In this document: positions 20,382 to 30,923 of the stretch, in pieces
How the letters are laid out: the number at the start of each line of letters is the position of its first letter
How positions within the stretch are numbered: position 1 is the first letter of the stretch
The notes under the pieces: generated by a model
Seen by the model: only the letters and a program-made list of their open reading frames with translations
What the model was told of the DNA's origin: nothing
Database searches by the model: none
Source of the DNA: Zasmidium citrigriseum
Lineage: Eukaryota > Ascomycota > Dothideomycetes > Mycosphaerellales > Mycosphaerellaceae
DNA length: 64,000 nt
Direction: 5' to 3'
NCBI GenBank assembly: GCA_002786025.1
Contig: NHNW01000078.1
Span: 99,540-163,539 of the forward strand
Translations under genes and position numbers: made by a program

Positions 20382-21884
20382 TCACTTGTTCTCACTGTCA
20401 TATAAGAGCTTTAGACGGCCCTGCATAGCCCCTTGCAGTTTCTCCAATGTCTTCACCGGCAGCTCACTGGAATGGAATCCGACGCCAAGTTCCTGGCTTG
20501 TATACCACGAAGCTCGATCCATATTACCGCTGCCAAAGACGATGGCCCCGTGATCGACGACCGTCAACTTCAAATGCGACTGGACTGGCTCGGCGCCTCC
20601 ACTGATACCGCTCTTGCTCACGACCTTCGGTTGGTAGTACGAGATTTGAAGTCGACCTGGCTTGATAAGCCCTGACTCCTCGTCCGAACGTTTCCTGAGC
20701 ATCTTCCGATGGCGCTTTATAAGAGTCTTCATGCAGCGAGCTGTCGTCGTCCCGGCTGTCACAAGCTGCTCCAGAATCATCAGCCTCTCACTGGTATTGA
20801 TCTTGACGTCAACGCCACGTTTCAAGGCATCCAGGAGCGCGTTTAGGACCGGCGGAGAAGTCACATTCGGCGTCTGCAGAAATATCTCCTTCTTGGCATC
20901 GGCGAAGAGCCTCAAAAGCTCCAGGTTCAGAGCAGTCTTGGGTGGAGGGGCACACTGCTGCCAAGGGAGTCGAAAGTTGGGGTTTCGATTATGTTCTGAG
21001 GGCAAGAACTTGCAAGGAACATCGTTCAGGCGGATGGCGTCGGGTTGGGAGGGCAACTCGCCATCGAGACTCGTCTCGTCCTGGAAGCGCCCTCGTGTGC
21101 TGTTGGGGGACTGGATCGATGGTTCCCTTTCCCCAGCATTCGCCCATTTCTCCCGCCAGAAAGTTAGAAAAGAGTCCACAATGGGTCCGCTGAGCTCGAC
21201 GCATCCCTCAAACCAGTCTTCCCAGGAAACATTGCAGGAAGGCAGGAACACTCGTGTCTTATCAATAATGACAAACTTCGGATGCCACACACTAAACGGC
21301 AAAAAGAAAATACTCTTAATCTCCAAATCCAATCCCGCAAGATCCTCTTCAGATAGCAGCCCCAACTTCTTAGTCCACTCGTCAGGTCGATACGTCCGTC
21401 CAGCCGGCGAAGCCGTATGAAACAATTTCTGAAACAACGAACTCGAAGAAAATCCAATTCGCACTTTGATCTTCTTTCCTTTCTGCAAAGCCGAGCTGCT
21501 CAGTTTGAGCAGACTTTCGTTTAGTGCATCGCGGGTTTGGGATCGTGCCCAGAAACAGGTTATGAGGATGACTTCGTGTTGGGCGGTTTCGAGGGCGGGG
21601 AGGATTGTGTCTTTGTAGATGCTGTAGCCGGTTCCGAAGGTTACGCCGTGGATGTTGGATCGGTTTTCCATTTGGGTTTGGGGGTGGTGGTGATGGAAGA
21701 ATGGAGGGTTGGATGATGGGGATGGCTGGTGTCGTTGCCAGGATTGGGGAGGAGCCAATCGGTGGGGTTCCTGTACCCATGGCTGTTGATCGGTAGAGTC
21801 CGAAAAGATATATTGAGGGTGAGAGGTCGGTCTCCGTGTGAAAGTAGATGAGGGAGTTGAATCACGAGGACGAGAGTGCATCAT
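20382..21884 (-). CDS. Phospholipase D-like phosphodiesterase family protein
   Basis: Intronless, 500 residues. Two HxK(x4)D motifs are present: HPKFVIID (H201, K203, D208) and HLKLTVVD (H437, K439, D444), each followed by the usual Ser/Asn-rich strand (SCNVSWED and GSGNMDRASW). These are the paired active-site halves of the PLD superfamily. The region before motif 1 (ILPALETAQHEVILITCFWA) is the standard first strand and helix. The N-terminal ~75 residues are Pro/His/Ser-rich and disordered. No signal peptide, PX or PH domain, so it is not a classical PLD1/2. Superfamily members cleave or transfer phosphodiesters of lipids or nucleic acids, and which applies here is open. A central insert (about 250-300) is of low complexity. 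Confidence 0.85.
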   Translation of the reverse strand: MMHSRPRDSTPSSTFTRRPTSHPQYIFSDSTDQQPWVQEPHRLAPPQSWQRHQPSPSSNPPFFHHHHPQTQMENRSNIHGVTFGTGYSIYKDTILPALETAQHEVILITCFWARSQTRDALNESLLKLSSSALQKGKKIKVRIGFSSSSLFQKLFHTASPAGRTYRPDEWTKKLGLLSEEDLAGLDLEIKSIFFLPFSVWHPKFVIIDKTRVFLPSCNVSWEDWFEGCVELSGPIVDSFLTFWREKWANAGEREPSIQSPNSTRGRFQDETSLDGELPSQPDAIRLNDVPCKFLPSEHNRNPNFRLPWQQCAPPPKTALNLELLRLFADAKKEIFLQTPNVTSPPVLNALLDALKRGVDVKINTSERLMILEQLVTAGTTTARCMKTLIKRHRKMLRKRSDEESGLIKPGRLQISYYQPKVVSKSGISGGAEPVQSHLKLTVVDHGAIVFGSGNMDRASWYTSQELGVGFHSSELPVKTLEKLQGAMQGRLKLLYDSENK

Positions 21885-22205
21885 TTGAAGGCGCTCTGAA
21901 TCACATGTGTTGGGAGTTGTAGCCTGATATACCTGACTTCATGCTAGAACTTGCCACTACTGCTCTCTCACGGGCACACTTTTGACGATGTTCGCAGGGC
22001 TTCACATTGACCAAACCTCAATCGATCCAACAGACGCTCTCGAGAAGTATAGTCCTGTAATGCCAGGAAGTGACTGAAAGGATGATGTTGTAGAGTGAGG
22101 ATGCAATTTCAGGATATACAACTTTGCCCCTCGATGCAATTATCGATTCTGTGATGTCTTCTTCTCAATAAGTCGTAACGTCGCCCATCGTACTTCGTTG
22201 TCTCA
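21885..22205. other. Intergenic, promoter of PLD-like gene
   Basis: 321 bp, no coding signal. Confidence 0.4.
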
Positions 22206-22797
22206 TCACTTCGAGCCGCCAAACCAGGAGGACACGCCCTTCTTGGCCTTCTCTGCGCCCTGCCAACAATGTCAGCACATGTATCCAAATCATCACCCAT
22301 CGCCATCATCTCCGCCAGCCCATCTGTGTCCTTCTCTTCCAGGCGTGCAAAACAGCTTCTCACTCACCTCGGTCACATTCTTGTCAAAGGAGTCGATGGC
22401 AGCGTTGGCATTCTTCTGAACGTTCTTGGCAGTCGAGTCCAGCTGCTGGCCAGCGTCTTTGCGGTATTGTTCCAACTTTGCATCGACTTTAGAGGCTTCG
22501 TCTTTCGCGTCTCGGGCCAGTGCGTTTACCTTGCTGCTGATCTGCTGACTGGCGGCCTCGGCGTCCTTTTGGGCTTCCTTGCCAGAGCCGGGCAGTTGTC
22601 CTTTGATGTCGTTGGAGATCTTGGCCGCGTCGGCTGTTGGAACAGTATGTTAGATCCAGTGTCGACAGGTGCTATGTATTTGACAGACCTTCGGCCTTCT
22701 TCTGGGCAACCTTGGGGTCACCGCCGGCCTGGTAGAAGTAGTAGCCAACGCCGGCCAACAGGGCGGCACCACCGTAGGTAACTGCGCGGTTGGACAT
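22206..22797 (-). CDS. Small membrane-anchored helical protein (calcofluor white hypersensitive type)
   Basis: Three exons (22797-22689, 22633-22368, 22259-22206; introns 55 and 108 nt) give 142 residues. The short last exon completes GAEKAKKGVSSWFGGSK. Residues 1-24 (MSNRAVTYGGAALLAGVGYYFYQ) hold a short Gly/Ala-rich membrane segment, then AGGDPKVAQKKAEADA, then a long amphipathic helical region with repeated K/A/D heptads (SSKVNALARDAKDEASKVDA; KNVQKNANAAIDSFDKNVTE). This architecture matches the family often annotated in filamentous fungi as 'calcofluor white hypersensitive protein', probably located in the mitochondrial or ER membrane. The biochemical function is not established. A LEA-like helical repeat is the alternative description. 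Confidence 0.7.
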
Positions 22798-23219
22798 GGT
22801 TGCGAGTGTGGAGTGTTGTTGATTGGTAGGAGGTTCGTAGACACGCGACGGAGGAGATGTGTTTGGTTGACGGTGAGACGGTCAGGTACAGATTGGCAGG
22901 TTATGAAGAAGAAAGGCCGCCATGACAACCGAGCTCGTCTGTCAATGCAGTCACCTGCTCGTCACCAATCGCAGACGCTCCTGCCCACCTCGTGTCAAGC
23001 TCCTGCCACAAAGACGACGAGTGACGCAATGGCCGTGAATTGTGGCACGAGCTTTCTCCACGCCAAGCCGACTCCACTCGCGGGCCAGAAGGAACGCTCG
23101 TGGCTGAGCATTTGACTTTGGCCTTGCGAAGCGTGTTGCGCGACGATTCGCACCACTGCAACGACAACAACGATTTCTTCCCTTCGCAGGCCACGGACAA
23201 CGAGGATGAACAGAGGACG
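22798..23219. other. Divergent promoter region
   Basis: 422 bp between the small membrane protein (minus) and the DysF gene (plus). No convincing ORF; the open frame from 23040 into the DysF gene lacks natural sequence before the ATG at 23220. Confidence 0.4.
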
Positions 23220-25431
23220 ATGATGTCGACGTCGAGCAGTTCGAAAGACGACCACAAGAGCTCAGAGGCCTCCAACGCCCCCACGCCGCCGCCACCGACG
23301 CAGAAGAAGCACTTTGCGTCGCTGCCAGAAGTGCTCCTTGGTCACCATACGAGCGACTCCGGCGACGTCCTCTCCTCGCCCATCACGCTGAAGAACAGGT
23401 GATGCTCCTCGTCCTCCTCTTCTCTACACTCTTTTAGCATACTTATTCTATAATATCATTATGTCTGCCAGCGAAACCTCCTCACTCGTCCGAATCCCCT
23501 CCCCAACCAAAATCAAAGCCGAGCACCACATCAACCTCGTCGATCATACCGTCTCACGGACACCGTCGTATCTTGGTACTGATGCATATAACAGCGAAAA
23601 TGAGGGACCCGTCACGCCTGGCGCATCTGGACTGTACAAGCGCATGACCAACAATTCCATCCGTCAGACCGTGCGCCAAGAATATACCCGGCAAAAGTAT
23701 GCCAAATACAGCCAAGGACGGTACAATGTGACAGGTGGTCCTCAGCCACCTGATGAAGATACTGTCAATGCTCCACAGGTGGGCCAAGAGGCATCGGCCG
23801 CTCAGAAGAGTTATCTCGAACGCGCGCAAACCAAAGCCAAAGCATATTTGCAGCGGAAGAAGACGCTGGGCAAGGGCGATGTCGACGACGTCGTTGTAGA
23901 CGTGCTGTACGAGAACCAGCGGGGCATGTTCTTCTTTGGCATACCAAAATACTCTTCCAATTCTCTTCTACCGAGCGATCCAAGGCCGTGGCAGAATGGC
24001 CAATTCCGAACGAGCGCGGTCGATATTCGCAATGCGCAAGTACCCGATCCGAGCTGGGAATGGGCATGGAAGAGCTGGTATGTTGACATGTCTCGCGACG
24101 TTGATGAGGAGGGTTGGGAGTATAGTTTTGCATTCGTTGGCAAAGGAGGTGCTACGTTCGCCTGGCATGGCAACCATCCGTGGTTCCACAGTTTCGTAAG
24201 GAGACGTCGCTGGTTGAGGATGCGGCGAAGAAAGGACACGAAGCATCACACCAAGGAGAAGGGCCATGAGCTGACGGCCGACTACTTCACGATTCACCCC
24301 AAATCCCTGATGAGCGGGCAAGCGTCCTCGAATGGAACTGCGCTCGTCAAAGGCCCTGTTCTAAATGTTGAGGAGATTGATATCAACAGCATTGGCGACC
24401 TCTTACTGGCTCTACGCAGGTCCACCATCGACAGAGAGAAGATCCTTGCCATCAAGAAGTTCACCAATGGAGGAGGCGACGAGCTGTTCTACCTCAGCGA
24501 TCGTATGGAGGAGATCATGGGAATGCTGATGTTCCAATCGTCGCGGCGGCAGTTGTTGAGCGATCTGACATCCCGACATGAGGAGGCTCATCGCCAACAG
24601 AAAGAGCTTGCTGGCCACGAACACGAAGACAACGAGCAGAAGCAGAAGGAACATGAAAAGAAGGCAAAGCATGCCGACAATCTGCTGAAGGCTGTGCATG
24701 CTGCCGAGGAGCAGGTGCAGAAGCTGGAATATTGGTCCGACATCAAAGGCATGGGTGCTCCGCTAGCGAATGGCAAGGAGGAAGGCCATGCGACTCCGAG
24801 CTTTCAAAACAAGCAGAAAGCATCCGAAGGCGCTCCTGAGCCGCACAAGCACGCCGAGCATGGCAATAACACTGCTTACGAGACGGCTTCTGAAGCGCCC
24901 AGTAAGAAGAGCAGTGTCTGGTACGATTCGGAATCCAAACGATCGAGGGGGAGGGATAGCGCATCAGACGATGACCTGGAACGATACACGACTGCAAGCG
25001 AGACACCATCCGAGAAGACTGTCAAGAGCAAAGGAAAGGGCAAGGCGAGGGCCCTTGATGGGGTCGCTGAGGAAGCAGTAGAAGATGATGAGACTCTGAC
25101 GACTACAACGACTGGTGCGCGAGGGAACAGACGCAGCGTCCAGATTGTCGATCCCGTTCCCGAAGACATGAGTGAGCAGGTACTTGGAGATGACCATGGC
25201 AGCGCTGGAGGCTGACTCGCTGGGATAGATGGCGATGACAGCGATGAATACTCTTCTGGACTAACCTCGCCAGGCTCACCGATTGATCGCGGTGAAGCGA
25301 AGACGCCGGACAGCGTGGCAGGTGAGTGTGCTCTGAACCTGACCGTACTTCAGACCTGCTGACACGATGAACCAGGTTTCATGAAGGAAATGCGGAAGCC
25401 CAAAAACTTCATTGACATGGCCTTTGGATAA
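23220..25431 (+). CDS. DysF (peroxin/ferlin) domain protein, Mug65/Spo73-like
   Basis: Four exons (23220-23398, 23472-25171, 25229-25321, 25376-25431) give 675 residues. A DysF-type domain lies around 205-315: VLYENQRGMFFFGIPKYS, then DPRPWQNGQFRTSA, then WEWAWKSWYVDMSRDVDEEG, WEYSFAF and NHPWFHSFVRRRRWLRMRRR. The paired W-x-W/RR-W pattern is that of the domain found in Pex30-type peroxins, dysferlin and fungal Spo73/Mug65. No reticulon-like membrane helices are seen, which favours the soluble Mug65/Spo73 group. The C-terminal half is acidic/basic coiled coil and Ser-rich. The third exon is hidden behind an in-frame TGA (25213-25215) that lies within a 57-nt GTGAGC...TAG intron with a CTGAC branch site. 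Splicing restores a tail ending PKNFIDMAFG. It probably acts at membranes such as ER or prospore membrane; that role is inferred. Confidence 0.78.
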
Positions 25432-26482
25432 GGCAACGACTTGACTGCACGTATCGTCTCTCGATATCTCATTTGTGCATGGTCCCTTCTCAGCATTACA
25501 AGCGATGGGTCTCTTTTAGCGAAGGCGTTTTTGAACATACTGGTTGCGTAGCGAGCGGCATACCCACATGGGCATTGGATGGGGATTGGGCACCATTGGA
25601 TTGGGAAAGGTATGTTGTTACATCGGCAGGACCCATGGGTAGCAACAGAACCGCATGAGCACATCTTTTATGAATTGAAAAGATATCAATACTTCGCTTC
25701 TCTTTCGCGTTGCATGGCGGCAGCTGACTTGTAGGAGACTCGAATGGACTCCGTGTGTCACATTATCAACGACTACTTTCCACGCCTTATCCCAATGGCA
25801 AGGAAAAACATGCGCGACTGCTTTGAAGCGTTTGTCGCTCCTTCCATCTTTGTCGCGCGATCTTACTTTCTCCGCGTCTGATTGGTCGGATTTCCCCAAC
25901 CTCACTTCATTCGACTTTCACATGCAAAAAGTCGCGAGAGCACCCACGAAACCTTCCACGACACAAGACGGCATGAAATAGAGCTTAGTGAGACTACGAA
26001 AGAAGCCAAATGAATACAAAGCTGGAGTCGCCTCCGAAATACGCTCTGACGAACCACCATCGCCGTTTAGGTCATGCACTGAGGCCTCGAGGCAGCGGGA
26101 GTGATTTTCGCCCATGCTTTGCGCAGACGACATCTCGTCCTCGTGCGGCTTATAGCTATTTGTGGTTTTGTGACAGTTTATGCGAATGGTATAGTCATTT
26201 GGGTGGCGGAAAAGTTTGGAGGCGCGCAAGATGGTCACCACCGCATGGCCCTGTGATACCCCGCAACGTACGTGTTTGTTCATCAAGTACATCAACTACG
26301 AGCGTCGTCTGATGCGGCTCCCACAGGTCTTCGGTTTACAGCGCAAAGCCTCGTCCCAGTGTCGTGTTCAACGCCTATGACCTAGCTGCCCTCCTGAGCA
26401 CCCCGCCCCGCCATTCACCGACCGCAGAGTGACTCAGGACCCTGTTCGGGCGGAGCAGGGTCATCCGGAGCGGCCTCGGCCG

Positions 26483-26623
26483 GCCGACAATAGCAAAGCA
26501 GAATAGTAGCCATTGGCCTATTGTGGAAGCATGACTAGACCGTCTGTTCACCAGCCGACAATAGCAAAGCAGAATAGTAGCCCATTGGCCTATCGTGGAA
26601 GCATGACCAGCTCGTCTGTTCAC
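26483..26623. repeat. Two-copy 71-bp tandem direct repeat
   Basis: Copy 1 (26483-26551) and copy 2 (26554-26623) share nearly all bases, from GCCGACAATAGCAAAGCAGA to CGTCTGTTCAC. Differences are few (an extra C, T/C and G/C changes), so the duplication is fairly recent. It lies about 400 bp upstream of the gene at 27030. Confidence 0.8.
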
Positions 26624-26716
26624 AATAGCAAGCGCATTGTCGCGGCATGACTACTATTGTGCGCTATTCAACGTGTCGCTGCGGCTCTTCAACTATTGTT
26701 GGACGCATGACAATAG
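26487..26716. promoter_or_regulatory. Cluster of seven ACAATAG/CTATTGT sites
   Basis: Perfect copies at 26487-26493(+), 26518-26524(-), 26558-26564(+), 26622-26628(+), 26654-26660(-), 26693-26699(-) and 26710-26716(+), plus a one-mismatch copy at 26590-26596. Four GCATGAC words are interspersed with them. ACAAT/ATTGT is the core bound by HMG-box (SOX/MAT-HMG type) proteins, so a regulatory array upstream of the gene at 27030 is plausible. That reading is inference. Confidence 0.45.
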
Positions 26717-27029
26717 ACCTCAAAAATTACTTAAGACCACTCCGTTTCTCGTCCTTCCAGATTTCCTTCTTCTCTTCTACAACAACCAGCAACCGCAACC
26801 TTCCAGCCTTCAAGCCTTCTTCAAGCAAGCTCAAGCACTCACCAACACTCACGATCACCAACAACTACCCAAGACTCCTTCCGACGTCTACACAAGCTCT
26901 CTGACACACGTTGCCGGCCAACGTCAAGACACACAAGACTCTTCTACAAGACGACCATCCAGTCCTCAGTCTTCGAGACTCCTTCTATACCTGTCAACCT
27001 ACCCAGTCACCAGACTTCAGCAAGCAGCA

Positions 27030-28688
27030 ATGTCTACCTACAACAAGATGTCCATTGCCAACATGATCAACAACGAGACCTCCAACGACTCGACTGTCAA
27101 CACTGCTTCTCCCAGCAAGATGTCGATCAACAGCATGATCAACGGCTCCGAGTCCTCTTCCAACATGGCCGATACCGAGATGTCGAACAATGACATGTCC
27201 TCCGCCAGCAGGACCTCTGAAATCAAGTCCTCTGCAAACACCTCCTTTGACGACAAGGCCTCTACGAACAAGCTCTTTTCCGACACGTCTTCCTACGAGA
27301 TTTCCACCGATGCCAAGTCATCTGCCAGCAACTCCTCTGAGAAGACGGCCTCCATCAACACCTCTTCCGCCAGCAAGTCCTCCGACAGCGAGTTGTCCAA
27401 GAACACGATCTCCAGCAAGGCTGCTACCACCACGACCAACGGTCCGGCTTCTACCAACTCCGACAAGTCTCCCGTCTCTTCCAACAGCGTGTCCTCAGGC
27501 AAAGCTCCGGCTCCGACCTCATCCAACGTCCAGCAATGGGTAAGTATGAATGGCAGAACCCATACCTTTGCATGTTAGAGACATATACTGACTTCTGCTC
27601 TACAGCACTGCGCCGATCGTACTTGCAACACTGGCCAGACCCTCCTCGACCGCAACGAGTACGGCCGCAAGGTCGTCAGCGACTTCTTTGGCCGCAACAA
27701 GCGTGAGACCAAGGAGATCGATCAAGACGTATGGCATATGATGTGCCGTAAGTCGTACCAGCGAAACAAGTACAACGCCGAGAAGGGTGGTCCAAAGGTC
27801 CTCTGCGAGTTCTATCTCGAACACATCAAGGCACAACTCGACCGTATCAAGCTCTGGCGTCCCGACGCCAAATTCACCATCCAGCTTGAGAAGCCCGCGA
27901 AAGAGCGTTTAAACGCCTACCACGACGCTCTCCGCCGCAACGGTAACGATATTGAGAAGGGCAAGCAGCAAGTCGCCGTGCACCCCAAGGTTGGGTCAAA
28001 AGGCAAGCCGAAGCCACTCACCCTCGTCGAGGCGGTGCAGGTCGAGCACGCCGAGTATATCGACGCCTCGTTCTCCGGCAGCAACAAGAGCCTACAGTAT
28101 CTCATCGATACTGTAGTTCCATGGATCGAGAGCGAGGTCGGGAGAGGCGTCATGACCTCAATGCCGCCGGTAGAGTTCCTCCTCAGCAAGCCAGCCCCTA
28201 GCGAGGTAGTCGTCAACCCCAAGACGAACTACGCTCGCTGGGTCGCGCTTGTTGATGGAGTCGAGTACGTCGAGCCGCCCAAGAAGGCGCCCAAACTCAT
28301 CCTCAAGTGCTCGCCCCGCCGCGCCCGCCCGCCCATTATCCTCTCACTGAAGAAGCGATCTCACCCCGCTGCAAACCCGCAGCAATCCCCGGCTGGCGAC
28401 AAGCGGCCAGGCCACGGCAGCGACCTTCCGCTGTACGTGCCTCCGCCGCCAGTCGGGGAGAGCAGCAGCAGTGTGGGTGAGAAGCGCAAGCGTGAAGAGG
28501 AGATGTTCGCGGCCTTGCCGCTCTACCAGCCGCCACCGCCGCCAGCCAAGAAGAGGGCTCTCACGCCAAACGCTCCTCTTCTGTACCGCGGTATGGCGTA
28601 TGGAGGCGGTGGAGAGATCTACCGCGACGATGAGAGCGAGGCCGACTGTGAGGAGAGCCCGCTGGCGAAAAAGAACAAGGTGATCTAA
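27030..28688 (+). CDS. Fungal-specific protein with Cys and GRKV-FFGRNK motif
   Basis: Two exons (27030-27539, 27606-28688; 66-nt GTAAGT...ACAG intron) give 530 residues. Exon 1 encodes a Ser/Asn/Thr-rich disordered segment with repeats such as MSIANMINNETS and MSINSMINGSES. Exon 2 opens with HCADRTCNTG (C172, C177), GRKVVSDFFGRNKRETKEID (about 190-209) and DVWHMMCRKSYQRNKY (C217), which I recall as a recurrent motif in uncharacterised filamentous-fungal proteins; the Cys/His spacing suggests metal binding. An ordered middle (about 230-400) follows. The C-terminus is Pro/Lys-rich with PLYxPPPP repeats and a basic segment ending LAKKNKVI, a possible nuclear signal. The function is unknown. The long CT-rich leader and the ACAATAG cluster upstream suggest regulated expression. 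Confidence 0.75.
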
Positions 28689-28911
28689 TCCCTTGTTCTT
28701 GCTTCCCAGCTCTCGCAGTCGGCTCGTAGGGGTCGATAGCACGAGATGTTGGCATGGACGGTGTTGTTTCGAGAGAGAGAAGAGATTTTGGCTTTTGTTT
28801 TGTTTTCTGAGCGAGAGATACCCATGAGAGATGACGACGATGACGATGAAGATAGCACAATTGGTGCTGAAATGAGATTCTCTTGGCCTTACTGTACACG
28901 TTCTCATTCCC

Positions 28912-29907
28912 TCAATACCTTTGTGCTCCAGCTGTCTGTCCCAACTCCTTTCTGCCCTGCTTGCCTCTGGGCAGTGGCTGTCTCGCCTCTGCCATCACAG
29001 GCTCTTCGGCCTGCTTCAATCTCATCTGCCTCTCCTTCTCAATCGCCGCCATGCCTGATACGATGCTATTTTCCTCTACCCTCTTCCCCTCCTCCAACAA
29101 CAGCACCCTCCGCTTCTCCTCCAGCTCCGCCTTCTTCTCAGGGGTCAATTTCCATTCCGCTGGGAACGTGAACACTTTCTTGAATCTGTGATGTCTTGTA
29201 TCAAGCGGCACATCCTCAAAGGAGTCCGCATTAGGGTCCTTGGCCTCCGCAATCAGCTGCTCAATCGTATCGCCCAAGAATCTCTTGTTCTGCGCCTGTG
29301 TCTCGAAGCTCTCGCAGCTCATCCTCACGACGTCTGTCTCAGGATTGTATCTCGGGCCGACCAACTTCCTCAGCTTTTCTAAATGCTTTTCATTCAATCT
29401 CTGATGTGTGAGGTGGCTGACTTTGAATTCTACAACGACCTTTCTGCTTGCGGGATGCGATTCGCCAAAGTACGTTGTGTACCGCCATCGTAGTGGGAGT
29501 TTGGTACGGTCTGGTGCTTCGTATGGTTTGGACAAGGAACTGAGCAATGGCATTTCCCAGGCAGCGAGACGGACCATCTCACGCAATTCTCTGTGTTGTT
29601 CGAGTTCAGCGTAACCAGTGGACGAGATCTCGGATTCATCGATCAGGCCGGCAGAGTCTGGATCTTCCTCCAGCACCTCCTCCCGCTCTTTCTCCTGGAA
29701 GTTGTCCTCATCGGCGACGGCATTATTTCTCGGGGCTCCTCGTCTTCGGGGGTAGAATTGGGTTGATGCGCTCGTAAAGGTTCGGGCGGGAGTTCTGCTT
29801 TGACATTGCCTGCTTTCTCCGAAGAGCTGGCGGGTCGTGGACTGGGTATGACATTTCGATGCTTGTCGCGCTGCCTGGCAGCATATTCGTTTTAATGGAG
29901 CGGCCAT
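28912..29907 (-). CDS. RSM24: Mitochondrial small-subunit ribosomal protein mS35 (RSM24)
   Basis: Single exon, 331 residues. An N-terminal Arg/Ala/Ser-rich presequence (MAAPLKRICCQAARQASKCH) is followed by an acidic linker. The conserved MRPS35/Rsm24 domain then comes: PLRWRYTTYFGESHPASRKV, VVEFKVSHLTHQRLNEKHLE, KLRKLVGPRYNPETDVVRMS and FPAEWKLTPEKKAELEEKRR; FETQAQNKRFLGDTIEQLI lies between. Together these are typical for the family in both yeast and metazoan mitoribosomes. The protein is a structural component of the mitochondrial 37S subunit. The C-terminus is a long charged helix. It diverges from ALG13 across 170 bp. Confidence 0.88.
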   Translation of the reverse strand: MAAPLKRICCQAARQASKCHTQSTTRQLFGESRQCQSRTPARTFTSASTQFYPRRRGAPRNNAVADEDNFQEKEREEVLEEDPDSAGLIDESEISSTGYAELEQHRELREMVRLAAWEMPLLSSLSKPYEAPDRTKLPLRWRYTTYFGESHPASRKVVVEFKVSHLTHQRLNEKHLEKLRKLVGPRYNPETDVVRMSCESFETQAQNKRFLGDTIEQLIAEAKDPNADSFEDVPLDTRHHRFKKVFTFPAEWKLTPEKKAELEEKRRVLLLEEGKRVEENSIVSGMAAIEKERQMRLKQAEEPVMAEARQPLPRGKQGRKELGQTAGAQRY

Positions 29908-30077
29908 GATGTGTGTTCAATGGATATCGACGTCCATCTCAAGTCTCGCTCCTTCCCACGAATCCCAAGTGGCCCGTGCTCATCCCCGCGGAGCCGAAAC
30001 AACGACCGCATCGACAGCAGCTCGACCAGCACAACATCTGACAACCAACAATGTAGGCTACGAGTCGCAGGGACACA

Positions 30078-30730
30078 ATGCCACCCGCACGCAAGACCTG
30101 CTTCGTCACTATCGGCGCGACCGCTTCCTTCAGCGGCCTCATCAAAGCCGTCCTCTCCGCCGACTTCTTCCAAGCGCTCGAATCGCAGGGCTACACCGAG
30201 CTACTGGTGCAGTACGGCCAAGACGGCGAGGAGCTGTTCAATGCATGCGTCACGGAAGCTAAGAATACGGAGAGTGGAAGCGTGCTGGAGGTGACTGGGT
30301 TCGGTTTGGACAAGGCGGGATTGAACAAGTACATGCTGCAAGCGAGGGGCGGGAAAGATGGACAAGAGGGTGTTGTGATCAGCCATGCTGGTATGTTGAA
30401 TCACAAGTCTTTTTTTTGAATGTAGATCGAATGCTAAAGGTACGTGCAGGTTCTGGCACTATCTTGGATGCTCTGCGACTTTCCGTCCCTCTCATTGTTG
30501 TGCCGAACTCGGAATTGCTTGACAACCATCAGGTGGAACTTGCGGAGGCTCTGGCCGAGCAGGAGTATGTTGTGCATGGCAAGTTGGAAGAGCTGGCGCA
30601 GGCGCTGCAGGATGCAGAGCTTCTGAGGAAGAAGCAGCGAGCTTGGCCACCGCCGAATAGTGGAAACCATCGCCAGGTCAAGGGAGGATTGAAGGGCGTC
30701 ATTGAGGACGAGCTCGGCTTTCTGGACTAA
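30078..30730 (+). CDS. ALG13: UDP-GlcNAc transferase catalytic subunit ALG13
   Basis: Two exons (30078-30390, 30450-30730; 59-nt intron) give 197 residues, close to yeast Alg13 (about 200). The N-terminus is CFVTIGATASFSGLIKAVLS, the GT28-like glycosyltransferase opening. VVISHAG joins GSGTILDALRLSVPLIVVPN exactly at the splice, forming the UDP-sugar-binding motif (SHAGSGTxxE/D-type), then ELLDNHQVELAEALAEQEYV. Alg13 pairs with membrane-bound Alg14 on the cytosolic face of the ER to add the second GlcNAc to dolichol-PP-GlcNAc (EC 2.4.1.141) in N-glycan precursor synthesis. The start lies 170 bp from the divergent RSM24 start, so the two probably share a promoter. Confidence 0.93.
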
Positions 30731-30923
30731 AATCAGGATGCTCCATGAGTATTGAGATGGTTGCGTGGACTTTGGACGTGCCTTCCCGAATAAGCCGTGA
30801 ATTCACATGCCTGTCCACATCCCTGCACGCGCACGAGCCAGCTGCGCGCTAAGTCGAGTCGGACCAATTCGAACTTCTGCTGCTGCTCTCCTCTAGACAC
30901 GTCGACACCAAGCTGCCGACACC

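Larger units (their letters stand above)
25432..27029. other. Long intergenic region with ACAATAG cluster
   Basis: 1.6 kb without a supported gene. The first ~900 bp show nothing notable. From about 26480 the sequence carries the tandem duplication and motif cluster listed separately. From about 26740 it becomes a CT/CA-rich leader that runs to the ATG at 27030. Confidence 0.45.
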
